64,000 bases of DNA from Saccharomycodes ludwigii (Eukaryota; Ascomycota; Saccharomycetes; Saccharomycodales; Saccharomycodaceae): the NCBI RefSeq assembly GCF_020623625.1, contig NC_060203.1, positions 1,302,001 through 1,366,000 on the forward strand. The letters run 5' to 3'. The notes below the pieces were generated by a model that did no database searches, was not told where the DNA came from, and saw nothing but the letters and a program-made list of their open reading frames with translations. The position numbers and the translations under genes are program-made. The number at the start of each line of letters is the position of its first letter. The first letter of the stretch is position 1. Shown piece after piece: positions 47,932-59,300 of the stretch.

Positions 47932-49592
47932 AGATCCTTTTTTATTTATTTATTTTATCTTATCTTATTTTATTTTATTTTATTTTAATAAAAATTTTTA
48001 GAAAAAAAAAGAAAAAAAAAGAGAGAAAAAATGATAAAAAGAATGGAAAGAAAAGGATGGACGAGGGAAAGCCAAAGAAAAAATAAAAAAAAAAATAAAT
48101 AAAAAGTTATTTCGTGTTTGAATCTTCTTTAAGGTTCGAGTTATTTTTCATTAGAATTTACAGGATGAGGGACGAGGATATATCAGAAGTATTGATGTAA
48201 GGTATAATAATGGCATGAAAAAAAAAGACCCAAGGTATAATTAAAAAAGAACATTAAAAATAAAATTGAAAAAGTGGTGGAAATATATATATGATAAATG
48301 GGACAATTAAACACTAACAGCAACTTTTACATTTTTTTTTTTTTGTTTCTTTTTTTTTTTTTTTTTTCCGTTCACGTTGTTACTTTAATTATTGTATTAT
48401 TAATGTAAAAAAGTAAATTTCCGTTATAAACATTCTTTTTTTTTTTTTTTTTTTTTGCTTTCCAATTTTTCTACAATAAAATAAAGCTATTCCAACTCAT
48501 TTTTTTAGTCGTGAAGCATTAGTAAGCTGGAAGAAAAAGAAAAAAAAAATAAAAAAAAAAAAAAAAAAAAAAAACAAGTAAAATAAAATACTACACAGTT
48601 GATAATATAATAGACATACTATCATTATCTGTACGCATTATCAGCTGATCTTTTATTTATTTTACATATATATTCCTATCACCGTTTGTAAACCATATGT
48701 CTTGATATCTTTTATTTATTTTTATTGACCTAGGAAGAGGGATAAAATGGAAGAAATACATGTAGATTATAATATGCGCACTTTATATTTACCTATTATT
48801 TTATTATTATTTTTTTTTCTATGGTTAAAATCTTTTTGATTATTATCGATATTGTCGTCTATTACTAATCAACTATCCATTATTCAAATTTACAAACTTA
48901 CACACTTCCAAAAGGTTCAAACTGTGGTGACTTTTGTAACTGACTAAGTTTTTGATCATGTGATATTACTATTTATATTTTATCTACACGATAAATCAAT
49001 TACAAAAAAAAATAAAATTAAAATTGTCCGAGAGTAGCCCTATGTCCGTGGTTATATAAAAATCGAGATAAAAAAAAAAAAAATTACTTTAATGCATATT
49101 ACAGAAAACTGTATATAGTCAACAAATAGTTTATTAACGTTTTAATTATTCATGGCTCAAGTTTAAATAGACATTAAATAAGTTCTAAAATATATATACA
49201 TTTGACACTTACTTACTAACTATTAAATACCTTTTTTATTTTTTCTTTTTTTCTTTTTTTTTTTTTTTTTTTCTCTCCTTTTTATCTGTACATTAACGTT
49301 CTATATACATAATATATGTTTTTTGACTTTCGGCGGTAGTTATCACTAAAAACGAACAAAATTTTTATACAAACACAGTAATGCTATGCGCAAATGTCTA
49401 CATGATCTTTTTTTTTTTAATAAGATAAATAAAAAAAAAAAAATAAAAAAAAAAATAAAAATACCCGATATATCGAATGACCAACAAGAAAATAATCACT
49501 TGTTAATAGCGTTAACAAGAAAATTTCATTTCTTAAGGTATTGTAATTTAATTTTAGAAATAGAGTAAAATTACACATACTATTATCAATCA
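47932..49592. other. Long divergent promoter, GSH1 / LSB6
   Basis: This 1661-bp space holds no supported gene. T runs lie near 48345-48368 and 48437-48456 and an A run near 48552-48574. Four Yap1-type heptamers are listed separately. A TACTAAC at 49214-49220 has no matching 5' splice site upstream and is not called as an intron branch point. Confidence 0.55.
48529..48947. promoter_or_regulatory. Candidate Yap1-site cluster upstream of GSH1
   Basis: TTAGTAA (48529-48535), TTACTAA (48862-48868) and TGACTAA (48941-48947, read as TTAGTCA in GSH1 orientation) match Yap1 response elements; another TTACTAA is at 49213-49219. Yap1 controls GSH1 in S. cerevisiae. In AT-rich DNA one such match in this length is expected by chance, so the cluster is suggestive only. 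Confidence 0.35.
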
Positions 49593-51672
49593 ATGACAAA
49601 CGATCAGGATACAGAACCATTACTACAATCACAGGGACAACCACTGCAGAGAAACCAGTCATGGTCACCTTATCAGGATATATCTGAAAGTGCAGATACA
49701 GCAGGAATAACAGCAATAACAGGTAATAATAATAAAAAAAAAAAGTTCATGGACATTCTCATTTATCAAAAAGATCAGAATCCTTGATTTCCCTAAAATC
49801 CACAGTACAATGGACTTGTGATTTATTTCAATCAAATATAAGTACGTTACCAGAGCCAGGTATTTATAGAAACAACACACCGCCAACACTTCCATACAAT
49901 ATACAATATTCAGTGTTTAAACAAAGTAATGATAATAATAATTCTAACACTACTAGTGGCGAAAGTAGCGGACTTGTGCCTAATGTCACTCAATCGAATT
50001 ATTTAATGAATTCGCTACTTACAAAAAACAACAATTTAATAGAGCAACAGCCATTAATAAACAGCACTGAAAACACACTAGACAGCAAAAATACCACAAA
50101 TTTTAGATATATTGTGTCTGAATGTATTGACACCATTAATGTATACCACATTCAACCGGTTAGAATACAACAAGGCTCTAGTGGTTCTTATTTTGTCTAT
50201 GGCAGAGATTTAACACAGACAGACAGTGCAACTAAATACAAAATATTAGGTGTTTTCAAACCCAAGGACGAAGAACCATATGGTCCGTTATCTCCTAAAT
50301 GGACAAAATGGTTGCACAGAACTTTTTTCCCCTGTTTTTTCGGAAGAAGTTGTTTAATACCAAACTTGGGTTATATATGTGAAAGTGCTGCCAGTTTGCT
50401 AGACCGAAGGCTAGAAGTTGGTATTGTTCCATATACAGATACTGTTATTTTGGAAAGCTCCAATTTCTATAGCGGCGGTGCTAGTAGTAACAGTCCTGGT
50501 CGTGCAGATGGAGGTATATTTTCATGCTTTTTTCGCAATAAAACATCCCAAGTTCAAAGGAAATTAGGCTCATTTCAATTATTTGTAAACGGGTACGTTG
50601 GTGCGGACAAATTTTTTCAAGAATACCCACTACCAGGCATGTACCTCAATAAAGATAGTCGTTTCACTGCAACACCTACTTATAAACGTAATAATAATAT
50701 AGGGTCTAAATTATGGACGATGAAGAATGGATCAATATTGTTGAAATTTAGGCTTGAGTTGGAAAAATTGATTATATTGGACTATATGATGAGAAACACA
50801 GATCGTGGATTTGATAACTGGATGATTAAACTAATTATGGACGAAGATAGCGGCGAACCAGTAGATATTAAGATTGCAGCTATAGACAATGGATTGGCTT
50901 TCCCCTGGAAACATCCAGATGAATGGCGATCCTTTCCGTATGGTTGGTTATATTTGCCTATAAATATATTAAGTTTACCGTTTCATAACAAAACAAAGAC
51001 TCATTTTTTATCGAAGTTGTGTGATACTAAATGGTGGGAAGATTCATTCCAAAGTTTTACTGAATTATTTAGTAGGGATTCTGAGTTTAAAATAAGATTA
51101 TGGCTAAAACAATGGAGTGTTATAAAGGGTCAGGCATTTAATATTGTGGAAACTTTGAAAAATAAAGACCAAGGCCCCTTGGAATTAGTTAGACGAACAA
51201 GGTGCGTTATTATTGATGAGCATATGGACATTGATATTATGGATTCTGAATTTTTTAATAATAACAACAGCACATATGGCGGTGGTATTATTAATATTCC
51301 TAACTTAATATATAACGAGGAACAAGTACAACAACAACATGTTTTATCATCACCAATGAACCTTTACTCTTTACCTTCGTCATCAATTGGTGTGGACTAT
51401 ATGAACGAGAATTGGAGACATTTGTTAGATGGAGATATAGATGAGGAAACATGGGCACAGAATATAGAAGCAGAGCAACAACAGCAATGTTACACTAGCG
51501 CTGACGGAGAGTTGGAAGAGGAAGAGGAGGAGGGTGCGTATCAAACACCAGAAGAAGATTTAAATTTAGACCAAGAGGTCGCAGATATATATGACCAAGA
51601 CCTTGAAAACGCTGCTTTTAATACGAATGACGATACATGTGCTCTAGGTATAGATGATTTAGCTGAAGCTTG

Positions 51673-51722
<50 letters not shown>

Positions 51723-51955
51723 GTAATAATAACAATAATAATAATAATAATAGTTTGCGTAAAAGTGCTAATATTGATAGACCATTATTTTTATCACCAA
51801 ACAGTAAACGACAACCACTTCACAACGCAAATAACTATTCGAGTATTACAGTGAAAAACAACAAACAGCAGAAACCAAAGAAAATTAGAGAAATCGTTAT
51901 TATTGAAAGGTTAAGGTTAATTACAGCTAAGCCACCAGTTTTCACATGGTGGTAA
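49593..51955 (+). CDS. LSB6: Type II phosphatidylinositol 4-kinase, split over two frames
   Basis: The main frame (from about 49736 to 51955) encodes Lsb6, which makes phosphatidylinositol 4-phosphate on vacuolar and plasma membranes. Conserved blocks include QGSSGSYFVYG (ATP-binding loop), GVFKPKDEEPYGPLSPKW, PCFFGRSCLIPNLGYICESAAS, LEKLIILDYMMRNTDRG (catalytic), KIAAIDNGLAFPWKHPDEW and QGPLELVRRTRC. Asparagine runs interrupt the tail before the ERLRLITAKPPVFTWW end. The main frame has no ATG before residues matching the conserved IQYSVF element. An ATG frame begins at 49593 (MTNDQDTEPLLQ) and meets it at an 11-A run (49734-49744), needing a shift of -1. Either one A is missing in the assembly, or the gene has a frameshift. 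S. cerevisiae Lsb6 has 607 residues; the joined length is about 785, with poly-Asn inserts. Confidence 0.88.
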
Positions 51956-52209
51956 GGTTATCAAGTTAATTTCAAAATAAAAGGTAAAAGGTACTTCATA
52001 AAAATATGTAACTAGTAATAATATAATAATAAAAAAGAGAATTTTTACTTTCCTAATTTTGTATTAAGAGTGTTATAAAAGATAAACACTGGCACTATAT
52101 AATATTATGTGTGTGTGTGTCATACAATTTTTCACTCTTTTTAATTAAGCTAATAGTATCATTTTATACGATAATTAAATATTCTGTATTATAATAGAAA
52201 TTTAATTTG

Positions 52210-52264
<55 letters not shown>

Positions 52265-52462
52265 TAATAAAAATAGAATACTCAAAGCTACGTGTCTATA
52301 TATTTCAAGTAAAGAATTTTGAATTAAAATGGCTTGTTTTAGAACTACAATTAACACAAGAAGTTTAAAGTAAAGCCCAGCTCTTTATATATATATATAT
52401 ATATATCTATATATATCTATATATATTTGAAATAGTATAGGAATATATAAATATAGTAAATT
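51956..52462. other. LSB6 to ChAPs gene space with a 44-T run
   Basis: This 507-bp stretch holds a short GT repeat near 52111-52120, one of the longest homopolymers in the window (T44 at 52215-52258), and TA repeats near 52387-52427. No gene is visible. Confidence 0.55.
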
Positions 52463-55090
52463 ATGGGTTTGTTTGAGATCCTAGGTACTTATGGTACCAC
52501 TACCACCAAAAATGAGCAGCTTTCAAGTGGAACCAATCATTCCCAAACATCCTTATCGCCAAAGAAAATAAAAAAAAAAAACAGCAAGATGAATTCTAAT
52601 TTAAAAGAAAGTACATCACAGGGTTCAATTAACACTTTTCAATCTTCTATTAACTCAAAAGGCGAAGGAAATGGATTTGATAACAATTCGAGTAATAATT
52701 TTAATGACAATAATGGAGCTTATAACAATATAGTTGTGCCCAAAATATTAGAACGCGAAGTTGGTGAATGTCTAAAACAAAGATCAAAAATTATATCTAT
52801 AATCAACTCGCAAGGCGATGGAGAGGGGGAGGAGGAGGAGAAGAAGAAGAAGAGTGAGGGAGAAGAACAAAATGATTTTGGGGACAAACGTCTTATTTTT
52901 TGTGATAGATTTATTGGATTACCAGATCTAATTCATTCAACCTATCCTCATAAATTCACCAAAAAATCCGTAGGAGAGTATTTCTATATAACAGGGCTTG
53001 ATTTTAGCAATGAAGATCTACCAATTGCATTTATATCTATGTTGTACAAAAATTATAATGGAACTAGTGGGAATACTATAAATCGAAAATTTGTGAAAAG
53101 TGACCTAGAAGCATCACAAGAAGAAATAAGGAAGACAAGGAAGCCTAGTAAATCTATTATTACTATTTGTAGTTATAATTTATTTAGTAAAAATGATGTT
53201 TCAATAAAAATTGATATGGAAAATTGCACATATGAAACGTACATATTGGAGAACGGCGACATTGCCGGTGACATCACTTTGCATGGCACTAATGTAATAT
53301 CCAACGTGTGGGATGAGGTTTTCGTTAGCGGGGTTATTAGGTGTGTTATGTTTAATATTGATAAAGAATGGAAATTACCTGGAATGGTTGAATTATCCGG
53401 ATTATTTAACAACGGAAACAATTACTCGCAGAGCATTTTAACCAAAATTTTGGATATGTTGCCCAGAAGTTTAGAAACTGGTTGTGATTTCAGCAAAGAC
53501 AATGAATTAAATTGGTTGAATAATTATTTAGTCAAGACTTTTTCACAAATCTTGGTCATTATGCCACATCTTTATGATTGGTGTATTTACGAAATCAAAC
53601 TTAGGTTGAAAACACACATAGTCTATGAGTTAATTTTAGCTCAAGTTTTATTAGACTGCGGATTTAAGGAATTAGAGTTTATGGAGTTTATTAATATGAA
53701 AATTGGGACATATTATGAGCTTTATAGGAACGGTGATCATGGCACGGAGCTAGGAGAAAAAATTTTACCACTTTTTTTAAATTTACAGTTGCATTATTTG
53801 CTTAACTACAAGGTTGATTATGAATTGGCTTACCCTCTGGCATCGTTCTGTGTGAAAAATTTTCCGTTGAACTATCCAATGTGGGAAAAATTAGCACTTG
53901 TTTTAATAAAATTGAGTAAGTTCAAAGAAGCCTTGTATGTGTTAAATTCAATGCCATATTTGTTAAAAGAAGATCCCATCAAATCGAAATACATTAAGAT
54001 TATGACACCGATTGTAAATGCTTATTACTGCATGCCCCAGCATAAATCATTTTACATTGGCAATTTAAATAGAACTGATCTGAACTTAACGTCAAATGAG
54101 ATTGATACCGTAGCCACATTTTATGATATAAAATATGATAAAGTGGAGGAAATAAGCTTTGGTAGAATAATTATGCCATATCCCACAGTCGGTTTCATAG
54201 AAAAGATCTGGAAAGACAGCGGTGACGAATTGGGACCAATCTGTTTTGGTGAAAATTGTTTTAATTTGATGAATTATGTATCTATGAAAGAAGTTCAATC
54301 CGTAGGTGATTTGAAAATATTAAAGCGGAACCATTGTAATGCACAATACACTAATTCTACGTTAAAGTTTGGTTATAATGCTTTAGTGGAAATATCACAA
54401 AAAATGGGGTGGAAGAACTTTTTAGATCTCAGATCCAGTATTTTTGTAATGAGCTTCGAAGCCAGCGAGCGACTTGCCAAAACAAAAAACAAACGTATAT
54501 GTGAAGAGTGGCTTGAACAATTGTTTATAGACCTATACGAGGATTACAAAATTGTATTAGAATATCAGCGACAAGAAAAAGAGGAACAAGAAAGTAATAA
54601 AGCTAGGACTGGTATTGAATGGGAATTATTGGGACTAACGTTATTAAGAACACATTATTATGAAGATGCGTTAGTTTGTTTAAGAACCAGTATGGAAGAA
54701 AGGTTTGACCCTTTTGCAGCACAAGATCTTATAGACTTATATCTATTAATATACACTGATAACGTGCGCAAAATAACTGAGGATAAATTTTTAGGTGTCT
54801 TAATAAAACTATTATCATATGAAAGTAGATTTTACAATTACTTGCAAATTCCTACCATTTTGGTATTTCAAAAGCTGCTATTGAATGAATCCCTTTCTTT
54901 GAGAGAAAAGGGTGTTGTCAATACTGACGTTAACAATATCAGTGTCGATAGTAATATTGATGATATTGAGACTCTAAAGAATAAATGTTTGGCTCTATCC
55001 TTTGTAAGAAATAATAAATCTTTAATTTCAATGATGGATATTATTTTTAATACGTTACCAAATAATGATGATACACATAACGTGTATTAG
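52463..55090 (+). CDS. CHS6: ChAPs family exomer cargo adaptor (CHS6/BCH2 ancestor)
   Basis: The 875-residue protein belongs to the Chs5-Arf1-binding (ChAPs) family: Chs6, Bch2, Bch1, Bud7. Exomer moves chitin synthase Chs3 and other cargo from the trans-Golgi to the plasma membrane. Family blocks: REVGECLKQRSKII, GEYFYITGLDFS, MLPRSLETGCDFSKDNELNWLNNYLV, tetratricopeptide-like helices around KFKEALYVLNSMPYL, FGRIIMPYP, GWKNFLDLRSSIFVM, CEEWLEQLFIDLYEDY and TGIEWELLGLTLLR. The first ~95 residues and an acidic poly-Glu/Lys insert (about 121-138) are low-complexity. S. cerevisiae members are 724-765 residues. Position next to LSB6 (as CHS6, YJL099W) and before the SIT4-associated gene (as BCH2, YKR027W) shows it is the single ancestor of that ohnolog pair. 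Confidence 0.9.
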   Translation: MGLFEILGTYGTTTTKNEQLSSGTNHSQTSLSPKKIKKKNSKMNSNLKESTSQGSINTFQSSINSKGEGNGFDNNSSNNFNDNNGAYNNIVVPKILEREVGECLKQRSKIISIINSQGDGEGEEEEKKKKSEGEEQNDFGDKRLIFCDRFIGLPDLIHSTYPHKFTKKSVGEYFYITGLDFSNEDLPIAFISMLYKNYNGTSGNTINRKFVKSDLEASQEEIRKTRKPSKSIITICSYNLFSKNDVSIKIDMENCTYETYILENGDIAGDITLHGTNVISNVWDEVFVSGVIRCVMFNIDKEWKLPGMVELSGLFNNGNNYSQSILTKILDMLPRSLETGCDFSKDNELNWLNNYLVKTFSQILVIMPHLYDWCIYEIKLRLKTHIVYELILAQVLLDCGFKELEFMEFINMKIGTYYELYRNGDHGTELGEKILPLFLNLQLHYLLNYKVDYELAYPLASFCVKNFPLNYPMWEKLALVLIKLSKFKEALYVLNSMPYLLKEDPIKSKYIKIMTPIVNAYYCMPQHKSFYIGNLNRTDLNLTSNEIDTVATFYDIKYDKVEEISFGRIIMPYPTVGFIEKIWKDSGDELGPICFGENCFNLMNYVSMKEVQSVGDLKILKRNHCNAQYTNSTLKFGYNALVEISQKMGWKNFLDLRSSIFVMSFEASERLAKTKNKRICEEWLEQLFIDLYEDYKIVLEYQRQEKEEQESNKARTGIEWELLGLTLLRTHYYEDALVCLRTSMEERFDPFAAQDLIDLYLLIYTDNVRKITEDKFLGVLIKLLSYESRFYNYLQIPTILVFQKLLLNESLSLREKGVVNTDVNNISVDSNIDDIETLKNKCLALSFVRNNKSLISMMDIIFNTLPNNDDTHNVY

Positions 55091-56331
55091 GGTGTGGATG
55101 ATAAGGAGACAAGTTTCGCTATTTGAAAAAAAAAAAAAAAAAAAAAGAAAAAGGAGGTGTGAAATAATCCAATAATACTCTTGGTTTTTTTAAAGGATGT
55201 GTATATTTTTATAAATGAGTTTAGATAGATGCATAGTATTACCATAAAACGAGCTAGCAGGTAACAATTATTGTCTAGCTATGTATTAAAAAAAGAAAAA
55301 CAAGAATTAGTAGGTTCCAGTGTTTTACTGAACCAAAAGGGCTATCTTTATATACGACAAAGACAGTAATATATATTTTTTTTTTTGTTTTGCACTTCTT
55401 CTTTTTATTTGTCGTATTATTTTAATTAGTTGATTGTTTTTTTTTTTCCGTATAAGTTGTTAATGAATTGTAGGTGTGAGGTAATGTTGTTGTCTGTTGA
55501 TTTATTAGTTTGAAGAAAGAGACTTGCATAAAGGCTTTATAGTAGAAGCTGTAAACAATGGATTCTAGAACAGCCTTCCTTAATTTTATCAATAAAAATA
55601 AGTAAATAACAGCAGTGCACCATACATCTATAATAATAGCCGGGTATCACTTTTCCATCTTTTTTTTTTGTTCTTCTTGTCAATTTATTTTGTTCCAGTT
55701 GATAATTAATGAACAAAAAAAGAAAAAAAAGAAAAAAAAGAAAAATTTTTTTTTATTTTTTTTTTTGCTTTATTTAGTTGAAAAGCTTTGTAGGCCAAAG
55801 AAAATATTTTTCTTTTTCTTTTCCTTGTTCTTGTTCTTCATTTCCACTATCATCAACAACATCATTCTTTTTATACGCTAACTATTCAATTTCTTTATGT
55901 TAATAATACGTAAAATCTCATTTCTTAATTGCCTTTGTCAATCTATTAATTCTACCTCTCGTCATCTTTTAGTTTAATTTATATTTTTTTTTTTTTTTTT
56001 TTTTTCCTTTTTTTTTTTTTTAATTGAATTTACTTCCCCTTTGCTCTTTTCACACTTTTGTTTTACTAATAATTGTTTATTAAAAAAGAAATTTAAAGAT
56101 AATACTACCCATAATAATAATAACAAATTATATTAGTTCAAGGAAGGATAGACTTTTATATTATCGTTACTACTACTTTAGTATATCTGAAAAGATTGTA
56201 TTGAAAAATAATCATTTATTCCAATACTGATAAGGTGCAACAAGTTTATCCTAAATATATATATATATATTTGTATAATACAATAACACCAAATAAAAAA
56301 AAAAAAAAAAAAACAACAGAATATTAATAGT
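55091..56331. other. Intergenic space before SIT4-associated protein gene
   Basis: This 1241-bp stretch holds no supported gene. Two hairpins (arms 55252-55257/55275-55280 and 55313-55334) lie 160-245 bp after the ChAPs stop. The rest is rich in A and T runs (for example 55983-56005, 56297-56313). A 60-residue-scale frame near 55615 is homopolymer-driven and not called. Confidence 0.5.
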
Positions 56332-59300
56332 ATGTCAGTTTCATTTTGGGCTCGTCCAAAAACTAATTCCAATATTGTTGACATATTAAACCGAGCATTC
56401 ATTAAACAAGACAATAAAACCGAAATCAATAATCAAGCACAGAAAGCAGAAGAACAAAACGAAGAAGAACAAAAGGAAGAAGAAAAGGAAAAAGAAAATG
56501 AGACTCATGCATCCCACTTAGACGAGAAAACAAGGCTTGAGCTTTATAAACCTAATTTGGAAATTTTGGACGAATTTCTAACCGATGAGGACCTGTATAG
56601 AAGTTTATTTATAGATCCACCAGATGAATCGGAGAATTATGGTCTAACTTTACTAGACTATTTTACACGTCCAGAAGTTTTAAGTGCTTTATTGGATTAT
56701 ATACTAGATGAAGCATATGTGCACGATGAAATTGAGTTTATAAATAATGATGAACAAGATGAAGGAGATAATATTGTGCAAGATGAAGAGATTTGCAAAT
56801 CTAAACAAAAAGATAAACACGAAACCAGCGATCAACAAGAGAATAAGGAAGAAGAACAAGAAGAGGAAGACTCTGAAAATAAAAATAAGGACGACGAATG
56901 TTATGAGTTTTCTGAGGAAACCGCCATAAAAAAAATTGAAAGTAATGAATTTATCTCCAAAGCTAATTTAGCTGCAGAAATTTTAAGTATTGATTTAATG
57001 GAGATTACAGCAGTATTTTTGGAACATGATTTCTTAATTACTAAACTATGGTCTTTGTTGGAAAAATATAGTGTTATATCTAATGATGCCAGCTCGAGCT
57101 TTTTAAAAATTAATGAACGTTTACTACAATTTGCTGAATTAGGCGGTTTATATGGAGATAACAGCTTGGGCAATAGTGCTGGTGAAACAGAGCAGACACC
57201 TCCACAATTGTCAAATCAACAGCAAGATCCAAGTGAAACCGAAAATAGCATTGATGTAATAACAGATTCAATGAATGAAGATAATCCTGCTCTTTATGAA
57301 CAACAGCAAATGTACACACCGATTCTTGATAGACCTATACTAGATAAGTTCTTGAGGCTTATCATTAAGAGAGAGAAGATGGTTGACAAATTTATTAAGC
57401 ATATAGAGTTACCTCCTTTAATGGATTTTTTGCTAAAGATTATTTCAACTGATAAACCAGAATCTGCAAATTACATCACGCTAGCCTTGAAGCAGGAAAT
57501 GCTGATTGAAAAATTATTAGATTGTTTAACTAGTGAACACAGTTCTACAGCTCAAAGCACCGCATCTGACTTTATAAAAGCATTAGTGGCAATCAGCGCC
57601 AACTCAAATAACGAGATTGCCTCTGCTATTGGTCCAAATGAACTAACAAGGTATTTGGTTTCCCCCATTATTGTTGCAAAAATTGGACAAATAATGTTAC
57701 AAGGCGGGTTACCCTTAAGTAATTGTGTTGGAATAATTATTGAAATAATTAGGAAAAATAATTCAGACTACGATTTTGTTCAAGTTATGTATACTACTGT
57801 TGAATCACATCCACCTCATATGAGAGACCCAATCTACTTGGGCCACCTAATTAAATATTTTGCTGAAAACATGGACAAATTTAATGATATTTTATGCCAT
57901 AAACAAGAAAACAAATTATCTACTCCCTTTGGTGAGATTGAACCTCTAGGGTTAGACAGATTTAAAGTATGTGAATTGGTGGCTGAGTTGTTACATTGTT
58001 CTAATATGGCACTATTGAATGAGCCGAGGGGTGAAGTTGTTGTCTATGAAAGAGATGTTATCAGACAACATAACATTGATCTTTTTGTTCATACATCTAA
58101 GTTACCAATTTTGCAGGTTGAAAACAAACAACAAGAGATAGAGTTGGACAAGGGGATTGCTAATCTAACCATAACTGGAAATCCCAATATCGAAGAAGAT
58201 AATAAATCTGAACCTAACAAAATTGATGATAACGGTGCTGAAGACTCTAAGCTAATTAAATCTGAGGAAAACTCGTCCTCTGATGACAAAGAGGAGTCTA
58301 CAAGCAGTAAAAATTCTGATGAAGATTCTGATGGCGGTCATAACCAAAATAATGTTGGTTTCAATAACACGCATGAAGTACAGGAAGAAGCACAGGGACA
58401 ACCTCATGATAGCAATGAAATTTTAGACACTGAAGAATCTTTACGTATTGATCCAGTTGTGGGAGATCAATTAAAAATATCTTTACAAGATTATGATATT
58501 GTTTCTACCATCATGAAAATGTTATTTACTTTCCCATGGAATAATTTTTTACATAATGTGGTATTTGATATTGTTCAACAAATTTTAAATGGGCCTTTAC
58601 AAGAGGGGTACAATAAGTTTTTAATTGCAGATTTGTTCAAAAAAACACATATTACACAATTAATCATGCAAGGTGACAAGGACTGCGAAGGGTATCATTT
58701 GGAGAATAATATAAGATTAGGGTATATGGGACATTTAACTTTAATTGCAGAAGAGGTGGCTAAATTTGCCGCTTATTTACAAGATATGGATATTAGACTA
58801 TCGGATACCTCTGTTGAAAGTGCTTTAACTGACAAAAAATGGGTTGAATATACAGATGTCGTTTTGTCTGAGATTAGAGAAAAATATAGCACTGTTTTTG
58901 GTGATTTTAATGTTGATATGTATGATGTACTGGGTACAAACGGTGAGATGAATCAGGAGGAAGATATGAATCAGCAGGACTATAAAGAAGGCAGCCAAGA
59001 AGAAGAGGATGATGATGATGATGAACAGGGTGATTATCCTGAAGATGACGATGAAGAAGAAAACATTGTTCAAAGATTCACCAATAGAAATACTAAATTT
59101 GAATTAGTTGATCAAAATGATGAAGATGGTGATAATGATGAGGATGACAATGATGATGATGATGATGATGATGATGCTGATAACTATGGATACACTGATG
59201 AACGTGCCGCACAAGAAAACATATATATTGACACTGAACTTTCAGATGAAGAAGAGGATGAAGGGGTTGATACTAATGAAGAAGGAGATAAGTTGCGTTC

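Noticed and set aside
49214-49220. TACTAAC branch-point-like sequence upstream of LSB6
   Set aside because: No GTATGT-type donor lies at a sensible distance upstream, and an intron there would not repair the LSB6 frame change.
49331-49341. CGGCGGTAG resembling URS1 upstream of LSB6
   Set aside because: It lacks the C of the GGCGGCTA core.
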